Source: Hymenobacter oligotrophus
Lineage (GTDB): Bacteria > Bacteroidota > Bacteroidia > Cytophagales > Hymenobacteraceae
Assembly: GCF_003574965.1 (NCBI RefSeq)
Contig: NZ_CP032317.1
Span: 2,046,001-2,110,000 of the forward strand
Direction: 5' to 3'
DNA: 64,000 nt
The position numbers and the translations under genes are program-made. Under the pieces are notes generated by a model. That model did no database searches. It was not told the origin of the DNA and was given only the letters and a program-made list of their open reading frames with translations. This document shows positions 53,064 through 63,044 of this stretch, piece by piece; the first letter of the stretch is position 1; the number at the start of each line of letters is the position of its first letter.

Positions 53064-54209
53064 TTACTGGAAGTACTCTTTCACCTTCTCGAAGAAACCT
53101 TTCTCGTTTTTGCCGGGGCTGGGCGTGAAGTTGGGCGAAGAGCGCAGCTTTTCGAGCAAGGCACGTTCGTCGTTGGTCACGCTCTTGGGCGTCCACACGT
53201 TGATGTGGATCAGCTGGTCGCCTTTGCCGTAGCCGTTCAGGTCGGGAATGCCCTTGCCGCGCAGGCGCAAAATTTTGCCGGCTTGCGTGCCCGGGTCGAT
53301 CTTCACCTTCACCTTGCCCTCAATAGTAGGCACCTCTACGCTGGCACCTAGGGCCGCGTCGATGATGGAGATGTACTGATCGAGCACCACGTTGTTGCCG
53401 TCGCGCTTCAGCAGCTCGTGCGGCTCTTCCTCAATCTGAATGAGCAAGTCGCCGGGTACGCCGCCGCGCTCGGGGTAGTTGCCCTTGCCGCTCATGCTCA
53501 GCTGCATGCCCTCGGCCACGCCAGCCGGAATGTTAATCGGAATGATTTCCTCCTGCAGCTGACGGCCTTCGCCGTGGCATACGTCGCACTTGCTTGTTAC
53601 TACTTTGCCCTCGCCGTGGCAAGTGGGGCAGGTGCTGCTGCTCACCATTTGCCCGAGCATGGTTTGCACCACGCGCTTTACCTGGCCCTGGCCGTGGCAA
53701 GTGCCGCAATCCTGCTGCTCGGTGCCGTTTTTGGCGCCCGTGCCCGAGCAGGTGTTGCAAGCGGTATAGCGCTTCACCTTAATCTTCTTCTCAACGCCGT
53801 TGGCTACTTCCTCCAGGTCAAGCTTCAGCTTGATGCGCAGGTTGGATCCTTTGCGCACGCGCCGGCCTTGGCTGCGCGCCCCGCCCCCGAAGAAGCCCTC
53901 GAAGCCGCCGCCCCCGAAGATGTCGCCGAACTGCGAGAAGATGTCCTCCATGCTTGGGCCGTGGCCGTTGCCGCCGGCTCCGCCTACGCCCTGGTGGCCA
54001 AACCGGTCGTAACGGGCGCGTTTCTGGTCGTCGGACAAAACCTCGTAGGCCTCGGCGGCTTCCTTAAACTTGTCTTCGGCCGTGGGGTCGTCGGGGTTTT
54101 TATCGGGATGAAACTTGATGGCCACCTTGCGGTACGCCTTCTTGATTTCATCGCCCGACGCATTTTTGGCTACGCCCAGTATTTCGTAATAATCTCGCTT
54201 CGTCGACAT
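53064..54209 (-). CDS. dnaJ: Chaperone protein DnaJ
   Basis: A 381-residue Hsp40 that stimulates DnaK. J-domain residues 1-72 carry the HPD motif (KFHPDKN). A Gly/Phe region follows (about 76-130), then four C-x-x-C-x-G-x-G zinc repeats ([24 protein letters not shown] and CDVCHGEG, about 150-215), then the C-terminal substrate domains. Length and order are normal. It follows grpE with a 94-base gap holding a short repeat. dnaK is not in the window. Confidence 0.96.
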   Translation of the reverse strand: MSTKRDYYEILGVAKNASGDEIKKAYRKVAIKFHPDKNPDDPTAEDKFKEAAEAYEVLSDDQKRARYDRFGHQGVGGAGGNGHGPSMEDIFSQFGDIFGGGGFEGFFGGGARSQGRRVRKGSNLRIKLKLDLEEVANGVEKKIKVKRYTACNTCSGTGAKNGTEQQDCGTCHGQGQVKRVVQTMLGQMVSSSTCPTCHGEGKVVTSKCDVCHGEGRQLQEEIIPINIPAGVAEGMQLSMSGKGNYPERGGVPGDLLIQIEEEPHELLKRDGNNVVLDQYISIIDAALGASVEVPTIEGKVKVKIDPGTQAGKILRLRGKGIPDLNGYGKGDQLIHINVWTPKSVTNDERALLEKLRSSPNFTPSPGKNEKGFFEKVKEYFQ

Positions 54210-54300
54210 GAGTGTGTCGGTATTAGGTATTCGGTATCAGGTATTAAGATGGTGTTGGCTCCAGGTCCTACTACCAACTACCCAATACCTACCACCAAAA
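54210..54300. repeat. Short-word inverted repeat between grpE and dnaJ
   Basis: GGTATTAGGTATTCGGTATC and a downstream CCCAATACCTACC are imperfect inverted words. The tract resembles other intergenic word repeats in this window. Confidence 0.5.
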
Positions 54301-54303
54301 AAA

Positions 54304-54882
54304 TTACTGTCCTAGCACCACCTTGGCGTGGCGGATTACCTTATCGCCGAGGTAGTAGCCTTTTTCTACTTCATCAACCACTTTGCCCTTCAGGTCTTCC
54401 GACGGGGCCGGAATCTGGGTAATGGCTTCGTGCAGTTCGGGGTCGAACGCCCCGCCCTTGGTTTCCATCGTCTGCAGACCTTTTTGCTGCAGGGCTTTGG
54501 TAAGCTTGCCGTAAATGATGTCGATGCTTTCGCGCACCATGTTGGCGTCGTCGGTGGTTTGGGTGTGCTGGCGGGCGCGCTCAAAGTCGTCGAGCACGGG
54601 CAGCAGCACCATCATCAACTCCTGGTTGGCCGATTTAAACAAGTCGGCGCGCTCCTTGGTGGTGCGGCGCTTGTAATTTTCAAACTCGGCTGCCAGGCGC
54701 AAGTACTTGTCTTTCAAATCGGCGAGTTCTTGGTCGGCACGCGAAGCATCGGCGGTGCCGTTTTCGGCAGCCTCTTGCGTGGTTTGCTCCTCAAACATTT
54801 CGCCGGCTACGTGGTCGGCATTGTGGGTCGCACCGTTGGGTTGCTGCGACTCTTCGGCGTGCGTGTGTTGTGCGTCAGCCAT
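54304..54882 (-). CDS. grpE: Nucleotide exchange factor GrpE
   Basis: A 192-residue DnaK co-chaperone. The N-terminal 50 residues are disordered, rich in Glu and Gln. A long coiled-coil helix (about 55-100, LADLKDKYLRLAAEFENYKRR) is followed by the four-helix and beta domain (VLPVLDDFERARQ, then FDPELHEAITQIP and DEVEKGYYLGDKVIRHAKVVLG). The C-terminal motif is family typical. It is the first gene of the grpE-dnaJ pair. Confidence 0.95.
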   Translation of the reverse strand: MADAQHTHAEESQQPNGATHNADHVAGEMFEEQTTQEAAENGTADASRADQELADLKDKYLRLAAEFENYKRRTTKERADLFKSANQELMMVLLPVLDDFERARQHTQTTDDANMVRESIDIIYGKLTKALQQKGLQTMETKGGAFDPELHEAITQIPAPSEDLKGKVVDEVEKGYYLGDKVIRHAKVVLGQ

Positions 54883-55187
54883 TCCTTACAACGTCTATTT
54901 CAGGGGATGGGTGTTCAGATTAAGCAACTGCCCCAACTCAAGGAGCCTGCCAAAGGCCGCCGTGGTGACATAGTGGCACAGAAACCTCAGCCCTAGGTGG
55001 TTTAGTTCAGACAAAGTAACGGAGCCTGGCGCACTTGCCTAGCCATAGAGCGCGGCGCACGGGCTGCCGTGCTTCCGGCAGCGGCTCCGGTCCATTTCGT
55101 CCTCCGGATATTTATAATGGCTTGGCTGCGCTGCGTATCTTTGTGCCGCACTGCCCGCCCACTTCGCACCTAGCTCACATACGCACC
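54883..55187. other. Divergent intergenic region between grpE and the GAF gene
   Basis: About 300 bases with one CCTAGG (54993). TATCTTTG at 55136-55143 is the plus-strand promoter element for the GAF gene. A minus-strand promoter for grpE was not identified. No RNA gene or terminator seen. Confidence 0.5.
55136..55143 (+). promoter_or_regulatory. -7 promoter element of the GAF gene
   Basis: TATCTTTG, an exact match to TAnnTTTG, 44 bases before the ATG at 55188. Confidence 0.55.
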
Positions 55188-55670
55188 ATGTCCAGCCACC
55201 CCCACGATCCAACCATGCAGCTGGAGGTAAGCGAATTTGCCGAGGTGCTGCGCCAGCGGGGCCTGCATGCCGCCCTTGAGTACCTCAACAACCGCACGCC
55301 GCACCGCTACACGGGCATTTTTCGCTTCGATGGGGCAACACTCCGCAACGAGGCCCTGTTCGACCGCTACAACCCGACCCTGCAAAAGGGCGGCGATGCC
55401 CCCATGGAGGCCACCTACTGCTCGTTGGTAGGCCAGCAGCAGCAACCCCTCGAAATCAACGATGCCTCCACCGACGTGCGCGTGAAAGGCATCGTTGAAA
55501 CTCCGGTCGTGTCGTATTGCGGTGTACTGATTCGCGATGCGCAGGGGCAACCCTACGGCACGCTTTGCCACTACGATATGCAGCGCTGCCAGGAGCGCAG
55601 CACCGATGTGCCGCTGCTCGAGGCAGCGGCCCGGCTGTTCTACGCCTACCTCGGGGCAGCTACCACCTAG
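55188..55670 (+). CDS. GAF-domain protein
   Basis: A 160-residue cytoplasmic protein that is a single GAF sensor domain (about 20-155). Motifs include HRYTGIFRFDGATLRNEALFD, EATYCSLVGQQQQPLEI, a conserved CGVLIRDAQGQPYGTLCHYD and a C-terminal helix. Free-standing GAF domains bind small ligands or chromophores. The start at 55188 (MSSHPHDPTMQLEV) is preferred to an earlier frame from 55035. The TAG stop is part of a CCTAGG (55666-55671). It converges with obgE with a 4-base gap. Confidence 0.82.
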   Translation: MSSHPHDPTMQLEVSEFAEVLRQRGLHAALEYLNNRTPHRYTGIFRFDGATLRNEALFDRYNPTLQKGGDAPMEATYCSLVGQQQQPLEINDASTDVRVKGIVETPVVSYCGVLIRDAQGQPYGTLCHYDMQRCQERSTDVPLLEAAARLFYAYLGAATT

Positions 55671-55674
55671 GCCA

Positions 55675-56766
55675 TTAGTCGAACTGGTCTTCGGACAGGT
55701 CTTCGAACTCGTCCCCGTCGGCGCGCTTTTCCTTCCAGATGCTGTGGCGCAGGGGCTTCGGCTCGTCGAGGCGGGCGGCCTGAATTTGCTGCCAAAGCAA
55801 GTCCTTCAGCTTCTGAATGTTTTTCTGCGTGATGCTGGAAATGAACACGTGCGGCATATCCGGGGGCAGCGTAGCCGTAATTTCGGCCTCCAGCTCCTCG
55901 TCCAGCATGTCGGATTTGGTAATGGCCAACACGCGGCGCTTTTCGAGCAAATCGGGGTTAAACTGCTCCAACTCGCTGAGCAGCACTTGGTACTCGTGGG
56001 CAATATCGGGCGAGTCGGCGGCTATCATGAACAGCAGCGTAGCGTTGCGCTCGATGTGCTTGAGGAAGCGCAAACCCAACCCGCGGCCTTCGGCTGCACC
56101 CTCGATAATGCCCGGAATGTCGGCCATTACAAACGATTTGTAGTCGCGGTAGGCCACTACGCCTAGGTTTGGCACCAGGGTGGTAAAGGCGTAATCGGCA
56201 ATTTTGGGCGTGGCCGCCGAAACCACCGACAGCAGCGTGCTTTTGCCCGCGTTCGGGAAGCCCACGAGGCCCACATCGGCAAGCAGCTTCAGCTCCAATA
56301 CGTTCCAAACCTCTTGCCCCGGCTCACCGGGCTGCGCATACGTAGGCGCTTGGTTGGTAGCCGATTTGAAGTGGTCGTTGCCGAGGCCGCCGCGGCCGCC
56401 TGGCGTCAGGATAATTTGCTGCCCGTCTTCGGTAATCTCGGCGCGGATTTCGCCTGTTTCGGCGTCGCGCGCAATGGTACCCAGGGGCACTTCCAGAATC
56501 ACGTCTTCGCCCTGAGCGCCGGTGCGCAGGTTTTCGCCGCCGCCCTCGCCGTGGCCGGCAATTACGTGCTTTTTGTATTGCAAGTGCAGCAGCGTCCAGA
56601 GCTGCTTGTTGCCCTTAAGGATGATGTGGCCGCCGCGGCCGCCGTCGCCGCCGTCGGGGCCACCTAGGGGTTTGCCTTTCGCCCGAAACATGTGGCGCGA
56701 ACCGGCCCCGCCCCTACCCGAACGGCAGCAAATTTTTACGTAATCGATGAAATTGTTGGAAGCCAC
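55675..56766 (-). CDS. obgE: GTPase ObgE/CgtA, GTG start
   Basis: A 363-residue ribosome-associated GTPase. The Obg fold begins [22 protein letters not shown], then glycine-rich [12 protein letters not shown]. The G domain (about 155-330) has G1 [12 protein letters not shown]3 DIPGIIEG and G4 ITKSDML. The natural start is GTG at 56766, giving MASNNF, the family N-terminus; a TTG three codons upstream (56775) is less likely. The C-terminal acidic tail ([11 protein letters not shown]) is typical. It is separated from adk by an intergenic palindrome. Confidence 0.95.
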   Translation of the reverse strand: MASNNFIDYVKICCRSGRGGAGSRHMFRAKGKPLGGPDGGDGGRGGHIILKGNKQLWTLLHLQYKKHVIAGHGEGGGENLRTGAQGEDVILEVPLGTIARDAETGEIRAEITEDGQQIILTPGGRGGLGNDHFKSATNQAPTYAQPGEPGQEVWNVLELKLLADVGLVGFPNAGKSTLLSVVSAATPKIADYAFTTLVPNLGVVAYRDYKSFVMADIPGIIEGAAEGRGLGLRFLKHIERNATLLFMIAADSPDIAHEYQVLLSELEQFNPDLLEKRRVLAITKSDMLDEELEAEITATLPPDMPHVFISSITQKNIQKLKDLLWQQIQAARLDEPKPLRHSIWKEKRADGDEFEDLSEDQFD

Positions 56767-56856
56767 TGTCTTCAATTAAAAATTAAGAATTAGGAATTAG
56801 AAATTGAGGGGACTCAGCTCTTCCTGATTCTTAAGTTGGCGTGTCGTGAAAAAACC

Positions 56857-56952
56857 GTCATCCTGAGCAAAGCGAAGGACCTTGTCAGGTCGGAACGAGT
56901 TGGGTAAACACCGTTCCAGCGTGATAAGGTCCTTCGCTTTGCTCAGGATGAC
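56857..56952. repeat. Intergenic palindrome, GTCATCCTGAGC family
   Basis: Left arm 56857-56895 (GTCATCCTGAGCAAAGCGAA on) and right arm 56913-56952 are inverted copies with few mismatches over about 39 bases, forming a long hairpin. It belongs to the same class as 26240 and 37185, with a variant core. Confidence 0.85.
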
Positions 56953-56999
56953 AGATGGTGTCAGCAGTTGGGGCGCCGCGGCAGCCCAACCCCGCAAAG

Positions 57000-57623
57000 T
57001 TACGCTTTTACCTCGTCGGCAGCTTGGCCGCCGTCAACCACCGTAGCGGGCTGGTGCGAGTCGATGAGGTGGCAGAGTTGCTGGAAGATGCCATCGATGG
57101 CCCCAATGCCGTTTACGGCGTGGAACTTGTCCTGCTCGGCGTAGTACGAGGCCACCTGGGCGGTTTTGGTGTTGTACTCCACCACGCGGCGGCGGATCAG
57201 CTCTTCGTTCTGGTCGTCGGGGCGGCCCGAGGTTTTGCCGCGCTCCAGCAGGCGCTTCACCAGCTCGTCTTCGGTTACCTCCAGGGCAATCATGCACGAA
57301 ATACCCGTGTCGTAGCGCTGCATCAGCTCGTCGAGGGCCACGGCCTGCGGAATAGTGCGCGGGAAACCGTCGAAAATAAAGCCGCCGGCGGTGCGGTTGC
57401 TGGCCAACTGCGTCTCGATCATGCCAATTACCACCGCGTCGGGCACCAGTTCGCCGGCATCCATGAGTTTCTTGGCCGTAAGGCCAAGCTCGGTGCCTTG
57501 GGAAATTTGCGAGCGGAGCAAGTCGCCGGTGGAGAGGTGTACCAGGCCGTAACGCTTGATGAGGTTTTGGCTCTGCGTTCCTTTACCAGCCCCGGGAGGG
57601 CCAAACAACACAATATTAAGCAT
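57000..57623 (-). CDS. adk: Adenylate kinase
   Basis: A 207-residue enzyme converting ATP and AMP to 2 ADP. Walker A GPPGAGKGTQSQ is at residues 8-19. DGFPRT (about 85-90) binds AMP, and the short LID loop LERGKTSGRPDD lacks the zinc cysteines, as in many Bacteroidota. The C-terminal end is Ala-rich and slightly longer than usual. It lies 79 bases downstream of hpt on the same strand and may be co-transcribed. Confidence 0.95.
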   Translation of the reverse strand: MLNIVLFGPPGAGKGTQSQNLIKRYGLVHLSTGDLLRSQISQGTELGLTAKKLMDAGELVPDAVVIGMIETQLASNRTAGGFIFDGFPRTIPQAVALDELMQRYDTGISCMIALEVTEDELVKRLLERGKTSGRPDDQNEELIRRRVVEYNTKTAQVASYYAEQDKFHAVNGIGAIDGIFQQLCHLIDSHQPATVVDGGQAADEVKA

Positions 57624-57701
57624 GACGCGAGGAAGCGGGAGGGATTGTGAGAAAAACGGGGGCGAGTGTAATATAAGAAAGATTAGCCAAGTCTGGGCGC
57701 T

Positions 57702-58241
57702 CTACACAGCGCGGTACAGGTCGCGGTAATTGCGGCCGAGGCCGTCGTAGTCGAGCCCGTAGCCCACCACAAAGTCGTTCGGAATGGCTAAACCTTGGTA
57801 CTTGATGTCGAGCTGATGCTGGAGGCATTCGGGCTTGATGAGCAACGTGGCCACCTCAACCGAAGCCGGCTGCTTGGCCTGCAATTGCGCGAGCAGGGCC
57901 TTCATGGTATGGCCCGTATCTACAATGTCTTCCAGCACCACGAGGTGTCGGCCTTCTACGGCTTCCTGCAGACCTAGGATTTCCTTTATCTCGCCGGTGC
58001 TGCTGGTACCTTGGTACGAGGCCACCCGGATGAAGCTAATCTCGCAGTCGATGGTCAACTCCTTCATCAGGTCCGAAGCGAACATAAACGAACCGTTGAG
58101 CACAGCCAGCAGCAAAGGTTTTTTGCCGGCGTAGTCGCGGTTGAGCTGCTGGGCTACTGCGCGCACCGCGGCAATTAGCTGAGCTTCGGACAGATAAGGA
58201 GCAAACGCTTTGTTATGCAGCGAGATAGTGGCCTGAGGCAT
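57702..58241 (-). CDS. hpt: Hypoxanthine phosphoribosyltransferase
   Basis: A 179-residue purine salvage enzyme making IMP or GMP from hypoxanthine or guanine and PRPP. The PRPP loop VVLEDIVDTGHTM is at about residues 95-107, the catalytic loop region holds FIRVASYQGTSSTGE, and the base-binding FVVGYGLDYDGLGRNY is near the C-terminus. The length is normal. TACCTTCG, one base off the consensus, lies around 30 bases before the start. Confidence 0.93.
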   Translation of the reverse strand: MPQATISLHNKAFAPYLSEAQLIAAVRAVAQQLNRDYAGKKPLLLAVLNGSFMFASDLMKELTIDCEISFIRVASYQGTSSTGEIKEILGLQEAVEGRHLVVLEDIVDTGHTMKALLAQLQAKQPASVEVATLLIKPECLQHQLDIKYQGLAIPNDFVVGYGLDYDGLGRNYRDLYRAV

Positions 58242-58289
58242 GCCAGGGGCAGATTGGCGTAGGGGCGAAAGTGCCGCGAAGGTACGAGA

Positions 58290-58330
58290 AAAAAGAGCAG
58301 CCCTCCCGGTTGGCAGGAAGGCTGCTCGGC
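58290..58330 (-). terminator. Terminator after the membrane pyrophosphatase
   Basis: GAGCAGCC pairs with GGCTGCTC across a GC-rich loop and, on the minus strand, is followed by TTTTTTC. Confidence 0.75.
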
Positions 58331-58349
58331 AAACACGGGCGCTGAGAGG

Positions 58350-60611
58350 CTATTCGGCTCGGTTCAGCAACGAGGTCAGTACAATGCGTGTGGCTTTGGT
58401 GCCTAGGTCGGCGTAGCGCACCTGAGGCTTGGCAGCGGGCAGCACATGCTCGGTGGCGGGGCGCAACGGCGCAGGGGCCACGCCGCGCTCGGCAGGCACG
58501 CCGCCCTCCTTGGCAATGTGCGGCGCAATCACCAGCGACACGATGCTCATGAGCTTAATGAGGATGTTCATCGAAGGCCCTGAGGTATCCTTGAATGGGT
58601 CGCCCACGGTGTCGCCGGTTACGGAGGCTTTGTGCGCCTCGGAGCCTTTGTACTCCATTTTACCGTTCACCATCACGCCTTTTTCAAACGACTTTTTGGC
58701 GTTGTCCCAGGCTCCGCCGGCGTTGCTCTGGAACATGGCCATCAGCACCCCCGAAACCGTTACACCGGCCAGCGTACCGCCCAGCACCTCGGGCCCGAAG
58801 GCGTAGCCGATGATGATGGGCGAGATAAGGGCAATGGCGCCCGGCAGCAGCATCTCGCGAATGGCGGCCTGCGTCGAAATGGCCACGCACTTCTCGTACT
58901 CGGGACGGCCGGTGCCTTCCATAATCCCCGGAATTTCGCGGAACTGCCGGCGCACTTCTTGCACCATCGCCATGGCCGCCCGGCCCACGGCCGCAATGGC
59001 CAGCGCCGAGAAAATGAACGGTATCATGGCTCCGATAAACAAACCCGCCAGCACGCGGGCGTTGCTGATGTCGATGCTGTTGATATTGGCCGTGCCCATG
59101 AAAGCGGCAAACAGCGCCAACGAGGTAAGGGCAGCCGAGGCAATGGCAAACCCTTTGCCTGTAGCGGCCGTGGTGTTGCCCACCGCATCGAGGATATCGG
59201 TACGCTCGCGCACTTCTTTGGGCAACTCGGCCATTTCGGCAATACCGCCGGCGTTGTCGGCAATCGGCCCGAAGGCATCAATGGCCAGCTGCATAGCGGT
59301 GGTGGCCATCATGCCGGCCGCCGCTATAGCTACGCCGTACAGGCCCGCAAACTCATACGACAGCACAATACCGGCCGCCAGCACAATAATCGGCAGCACC
59401 GTCGACTCCATGCCTACCGCCAAACCGCCAATCACGGTGGTGGCGTGGCCCGTGCTGCTCTGGCGCACAATGCTGAGCACCGGGCGCTTGCCCATGGCGG
59501 TGTAGTATTCGGTAATCATGCTCATCAGGGCGCCTACCACTAGGCCCACGGCCACGGCCCAAAACACGTCGGTAGCCGTGAAGGGCGCCGACCCTAGGCG
59601 GTTCATGCCTAACGTGCCGCTGGGCAGGATGTAGTGGATGATAAACCACGAGGCTACGCCGGTAAGCACAATCGAAATCCAGTTGCCCATGTTCAGGGCG
59701 CCTTGCACGTTGCCGCCTTCCTTCACCCGCACGAACAGAATGCCGATCAGCGAAAACACAATGCCCAACCCGGCAATTACCATGGGCAGCAGAATGGGCG
59801 ACAAACCGTTGAAGTTGTCACCGGCCGCTACTACTTCGCGCCCCAGCACCATGGTGGCCAAAATGGTGGCCACGTACGAGCCGAACAAGTCGGCACCCAT
59901 ACCGGCTACGTCGCCCACGTTGTCGCCTACGTTGTCGGCAATGGTGGCGGGGTTGCGCGGGTCGTCCTCCGGAATACCGGCCTCAACCTTGCCCACCAGG
60001 TCGGCCCCTACGTCGGCGGCTTTGGTGTAGATACCCCCTCCTACCCGGGCAAACAGCGCAATGCTTTCGGCACCTAGGGAGAAACCGGTAAGCACCTCTA
60101 GCGCACGCTCCATCTCGGGGCCGTTGGCGCTGGCGTTGCCCACAAACAGGTAATAAAAGGCAATAAACAATCCACCTAGGCCAAGCACCGCCAAACCGGC
60201 AACGCCCATCCCCATTACCGAGCCCCCTGCAAACGACACGTTAAGGGCCTGCGACAGGCTGGTGCGGGCGGCCTGCGCCGTGCGCACGTTGGCCTTGGTG
60301 GCAATCTTCATCCCGATGTAGCCGGCCGCAGCCGAAAACACAGCCCCCAGCAAAAAGGCCCCGATGATAAGCGGGTGCGAGCGTTCGTTGCCGAAGCTCA
60401 AGAAACCCAGGAAAGCGCAAGCAATCAGCGCAAACAAGGCTAATACTCGGTATTCGGCGCGCAGAAAGGCAATGGCGCCGTCGGCGATGTAGCCGGCAAT
60501 GGTGCGCATGCGTTCGTCGCCGGCGTCTTGCCGGGCAACCCAGCCCGAGCGCAGCGCTGTGTACAGCAGCGCCAGCAGCCCGAGTGCGGGTGCGAGGTAG
60601 AGAATGATCAT
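58350..60611 (-). CDS. hppA: Membrane-bound pyrophosphatase, K+-dependent type
   Basis: A 753-residue ion pump driven by pyrophosphate hydrolysis, with about 16 membrane segments. GGGIYTKAADVGADLVGKVE and PDDPRNPATIADNVGDNVGD (with Glu for the first residue here) are the pyrophosphate site near residue 190-225. GNTTAATGKG (about residue 480) has Ala where K+-independent forms have Lys, so this is the K+-dependent class, pumping H+ or Na+. The C-terminus has an extra stretch (AAKPQVRYADLGTKAT) compared with the usual length of about 720. The promoter was not identified. Confidence 0.94.
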   Translation of the reverse strand: MIILYLAPALGLLALLYTALRSGWVARQDAGDERMRTIAGYIADGAIAFLRAEYRVLALFALIACAFLGFLSFGNERSHPLIIGAFLLGAVFSAAAGYIGMKIATKANVRTAQAARTSLSQALNVSFAGGSVMGMGVAGLAVLGLGGLFIAFYYLFVGNASANGPEMERALEVLTGFSLGAESIALFARVGGGIYTKAADVGADLVGKVEAGIPEDDPRNPATIADNVGDNVGDVAGMGADLFGSYVATILATMVLGREVVAAGDNFNGLSPILLPMVIAGLGIVFSLIGILFVRVKEGGNVQGALNMGNWISIVLTGVASWFIIHYILPSGTLGMNRLGSAPFTATDVFWAVAVGLVVGALMSMITEYYTAMGKRPVLSIVRQSSTGHATTVIGGLAVGMESTVLPIIVLAAGIVLSYEFAGLYGVAIAAAGMMATTAMQLAIDAFGPIADNAGGIAEMAELPKEVRERTDILDAVGNTTAATGKGFAIASAALTSLALFAAFMGTANINSIDISNARVLAGLFIGAMIPFIFSALAIAAVGRAAMAMVQEVRRQFREIPGIMEGTGRPEYEKCVAISTQAAIREMLLPGAIALISPIIIGYAFGPEVLGGTLAGVTVSGVLMAMFQSNAGGAWDNAKKSFEKGVMVNGKMEYKGSEAHKASVTGDTVGDPFKDTSGPSMNILIKLMSIVSLVIAPHIAKEGGVPAERGVAPAPLRPATEHVLPAAKPQVRYADLGTKATRIVLTSLLNRAE

Positions 60612-60721
60612 AAAGCGGTGTTGGGGTTGAGGAAGAAGGAAAAAAACAGAATAGCACAGGTTGGCGCTTGAAAAATAGGCTTTTTAGCCACAAGCCCAAC
60701 TATTTCCTTTTTAGGTACAGC

Positions 60722-61636
60722 TTACAACTCCCGCATCAACACCTGATAAAGCCGCAACATGCTGTCTATGTCGGCTTTATGAACAATTTCATCCGGGGTG
60801 TGCACGTTGTCTTCGGGAGCCCCCACAAAGCACCAGTCCCAGGGTTGCGCGCCGTGCTGCAACTCCTTGGCATCGGAACCGCCGCTGCCCTCCACCTCCA
60901 GCTGGTGCGGTATGCCTGATGCCCTAGCAATCTGGCGGATACGCTCAACGTACGAGCGCCGCGGAATCAGCGAGTCGCGCAGCGAGATAACGCAGCCCTG
61001 GCCGGCATGCACGCCTTCGGTTACCCAAGTAATGTCGCACACCAGCGCCTGGCGCACTCCATACTTTTTGTAGATGTAGTCGGCCAGGTAAGCCACCGAT
61101 CCGCCGCCGTGCTCTTCCCAGCAACTAAACGCCACAATGCCGTGCTCCAGGGTCTCGCACAGGCGTAGCGCGGCCCAAACACCTAGGCGGTTGTCGAGGT
61201 AGCAGCTCTGCACGCTTTCGTCAGTCTCGCGGAAGTCGCAACGGAAAGTAAGCTCGGTGCCGCGCTCAATTTCGCGGCTGAACTCATAACCCAAGGCCCC
61301 GGTTTTTTCGTCTACCGTAAGCGTACAATCTATTTCGCCTTGCTCGTCGCGGCCCACCAATCGGTAGCCCGTTTCAACATCGGGCCCGCCAATTCGCACG
61401 AGTTGTTTGCCGTACCGCACCGTGAAACCAATCGAATCAAGATGCGCAAAAACCGCTGTGCGGGGTTTCCCGAAGACCAGAATAATACAATCCTGAAACT
61501 CTCCACCGGCCAGCACTGTTGGCTGAACTCGCCAGCTTGGCGCCTGCTCCGCAACGTAGCGCAACACAAATTCGGTGAGCGGCGCTTCGTGGCCAGAGGG
61601 TGCCGGTATGCGGCATAATGTATGCAGTAGTTCCAT
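60722..61636 (-). CDS. M42-like metallopeptidase
   Basis: A 304-residue cytoplasmic zinc peptidase. The start at 61636 is ATG; a TTG two codons upstream is unlikely. Metal ligands follow the M42/M20 pattern: AHLDSIGF (His, Asp, about residue 67), [13 protein letters not shown] (Asp, about 150), WEEHGGGS (Glu pair), CDITWVTEG (Asp), and EDNVHTPDE (His, about 280). [15 protein letters not shown] is a typical M42 segment. Enzymes of this fold are aminopeptidases for oligopeptides, often as tetrahedral assemblies. It is divergent from the 61748 gene. Confidence 0.82.
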   Translation of the reverse strand: MELLHTLCRIPAPSGHEAPLTEFVLRYVAEQAPSWRVQPTVLAGGEFQDCIILVFGKPRTAVFAHLDSIGFTVRYGKQLVRIGGPDVETGYRLVGRDEQGEIDCTLTVDEKTGALGYEFSREIERGTELTFRCDFRETDESVQSCYLDNRLGVWAALRLCETLEHGIVAFSCWEEHGGGSVAYLADYIYKKYGVRQALVCDITWVTEGVHAGQGCVISLRDSLIPRRSYVERIRQIARASGIPHQLEVEGSGGSDAKELQHGAQPWDWCFVGAPEDNVHTPDEIVHKADIDSMLRLYQVLMREL

Positions 61637-61692
61637 GAGCAACGGGTATTTCGTCCAAATTCTAACCTAAATAGCGTATTTTAGCTGTTCCG

Positions 61693-61722
61693 TTTGGTAG
61701 CGGAGCGCTGGCTATACTTTCG
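61693..61722 (+). promoter_or_regulatory. Promoter of the 61748 gene
   Basis: TTTG (61693-61696) and TACTTTCG (61715-61722) are separated by 18 bases, close to the Bacteroidota consensus (one mismatch). Confidence 0.55.
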
Positions 61723-61747
61723 CCTTCTGTTCCCTTTAGTTGAATCC

Positions 61748-63019
61748 ATGAGTTTTCATCTGCGTTTTATCCTGTCGCTGCTCGTGGCACTTGGCTTGCG
61801 GCTGGCCTTGCCTAGCTTGGCAGCCGCCCAAAAGGCCGACACGACGAAGCGCAACGCGCCCATTCGCAACATTCAGCTCGAAAACGTTGATGTGGCTCCT
61901 GGTGCTGTGGATACTAAGGGCTGGTTGCTGCTCGACAAAGACATTCAGTTGGAGCTCGACGGGGCCGTGCGCAACCTCTACAACTTCAAGTACGACAAGG
62001 CCGAAAAGCAATTTCGTTCGCTGCGCCGCCGCTACCCCAACCACCCCATGCCCTACTTCCTCCTCGGCCTCAGCCAGTGGTGGAAGATCATGCCCACTAA
62101 CATCCAGACTACGCTTCACGACCGGCCGTTTTTCGCCTACATGGACACGGCCATCGTGAAGGCCGAAAAACTTTACGAGCAGGACAACCGCAATTACGAG
62201 GCTTGCTTTTTCCTGGCGGCCTCTTACGGATTCGATGCCCGCCTGAACGCCGAGCGCGCCAACTGGCGCAAGGCCACGGTATCCAGTAAACGCTCCTTGA
62301 AGTATCTCGAACTAAGCAAGGAAGCCAACGGCCTGAGCCCTGAGTTTCTATTCGGTCAGGCCTTGTTTAACTATTACGCCGTCTGGATTCCGGATAATTA
62401 CCCGCTGCTCAAACCCGTGCTGCTGCTTTTTCCGAAAGGCAACAAGCAGCTGGGCCTGCAACAGCTCCGCAACGTGGCCGACAACGGCGTGTACGTGGGC
62501 CCGGAGGCCAAAGTGTTTCTGATGCGCATCCTCAACAACGAGGAGAACAACCCCACGGCCGCCATGCCGATTGCGCGCTCGTTGGCCTCCAATTACCCTG
62601 ACAACGGGTATTTTCAGCGCTTCTACGCCTTGCTGTGCTTCAACGAAGGCGAGTTCAGGGAATGCGAACGAGTTAGCCGCGAAATCCTCGACAAAATCAA
62701 TCGGGGGTTTCCGGGGTATGAGGGCATCAGCGGCCGCTATGCCACCTACTTCCTAGGTTGGCTGATGCAGAACAAGTACAAGGACATCAACAAGGCCAAA
62801 GAGTACTACCAACGCTGCATCGTATTTGCCGAAAGCACCAACGAAACCAGCGGCGGATTTTACCTCTACGCCAACCTTAACCTTGCCCGCATCGCCGATA
62901 AGGCAAAGGAAGTAAAAGCGGCCCTGCGGTACTACGCCGTAGTTCGCGACAAAGCCGACCGCAAAAGCGAGCAGTACCGCGAGGCCAAGGCTTACCTGAA
63001 GAAGTACAAGAAGGGCTGA
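61748..63019 (+). CDS. Secreted TPR-like protein of unknown function
   Basis: A 423-residue protein with a signal peptide (LVALGLRLALPSLAAAQ). The rest is helical with TPR-like repeats: YKFDKAEKQFRSLRRRYPNHPMP (with natural variants), FLAASYGFDARLN, KYKDINKAKEYYQRCIVFA and AALRYYAVVRDKAD. Charged Lys/Tyr-rich helices fill the C-terminus. No catalytic motif was seen. The start at 61748 gives the signal peptide; the ORF from 61694 adds none. The next gene starts 25 bases after the stop, so the two may form an operon, for instance for surface polysaccharide or gliding functions, but that is inference. Confidence 0.72.
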   Translation: MSFHLRFILSLLVALGLRLALPSLAAAQKADTTKRNAPIRNIQLENVDVAPGAVDTKGWLLLDKDIQLELDGAVRNLYNFKYDKAEKQFRSLRRRYPNHPMPYFLLGLSQWWKIMPTNIQTTLHDRPFFAYMDTAIVKAEKLYEQDNRNYEACFFLAASYGFDARLNAERANWRKATVSSKRSLKYLELSKEANGLSPEFLFGQALFNYYAVWIPDNYPLLKPVLLLFPKGNKQLGLQQLRNVADNGVYVGPEAKVFLMRILNNEENNPTAAMPIARSLASNYPDNGYFQRFYALLCFNEGEFRECERVSREILDKINRGFPGYEGISGRYATYFLGWLMQNKYKDINKAKEYYQRCIVFAESTNETSGGFYLYANLNLARIADKAKEVKAALRYYAVVRDKADRKSEQYREAKAYLKKYKKG

Positions 63020-63044
63020 TTGCCGGCCGCTCACCTAGGGAACC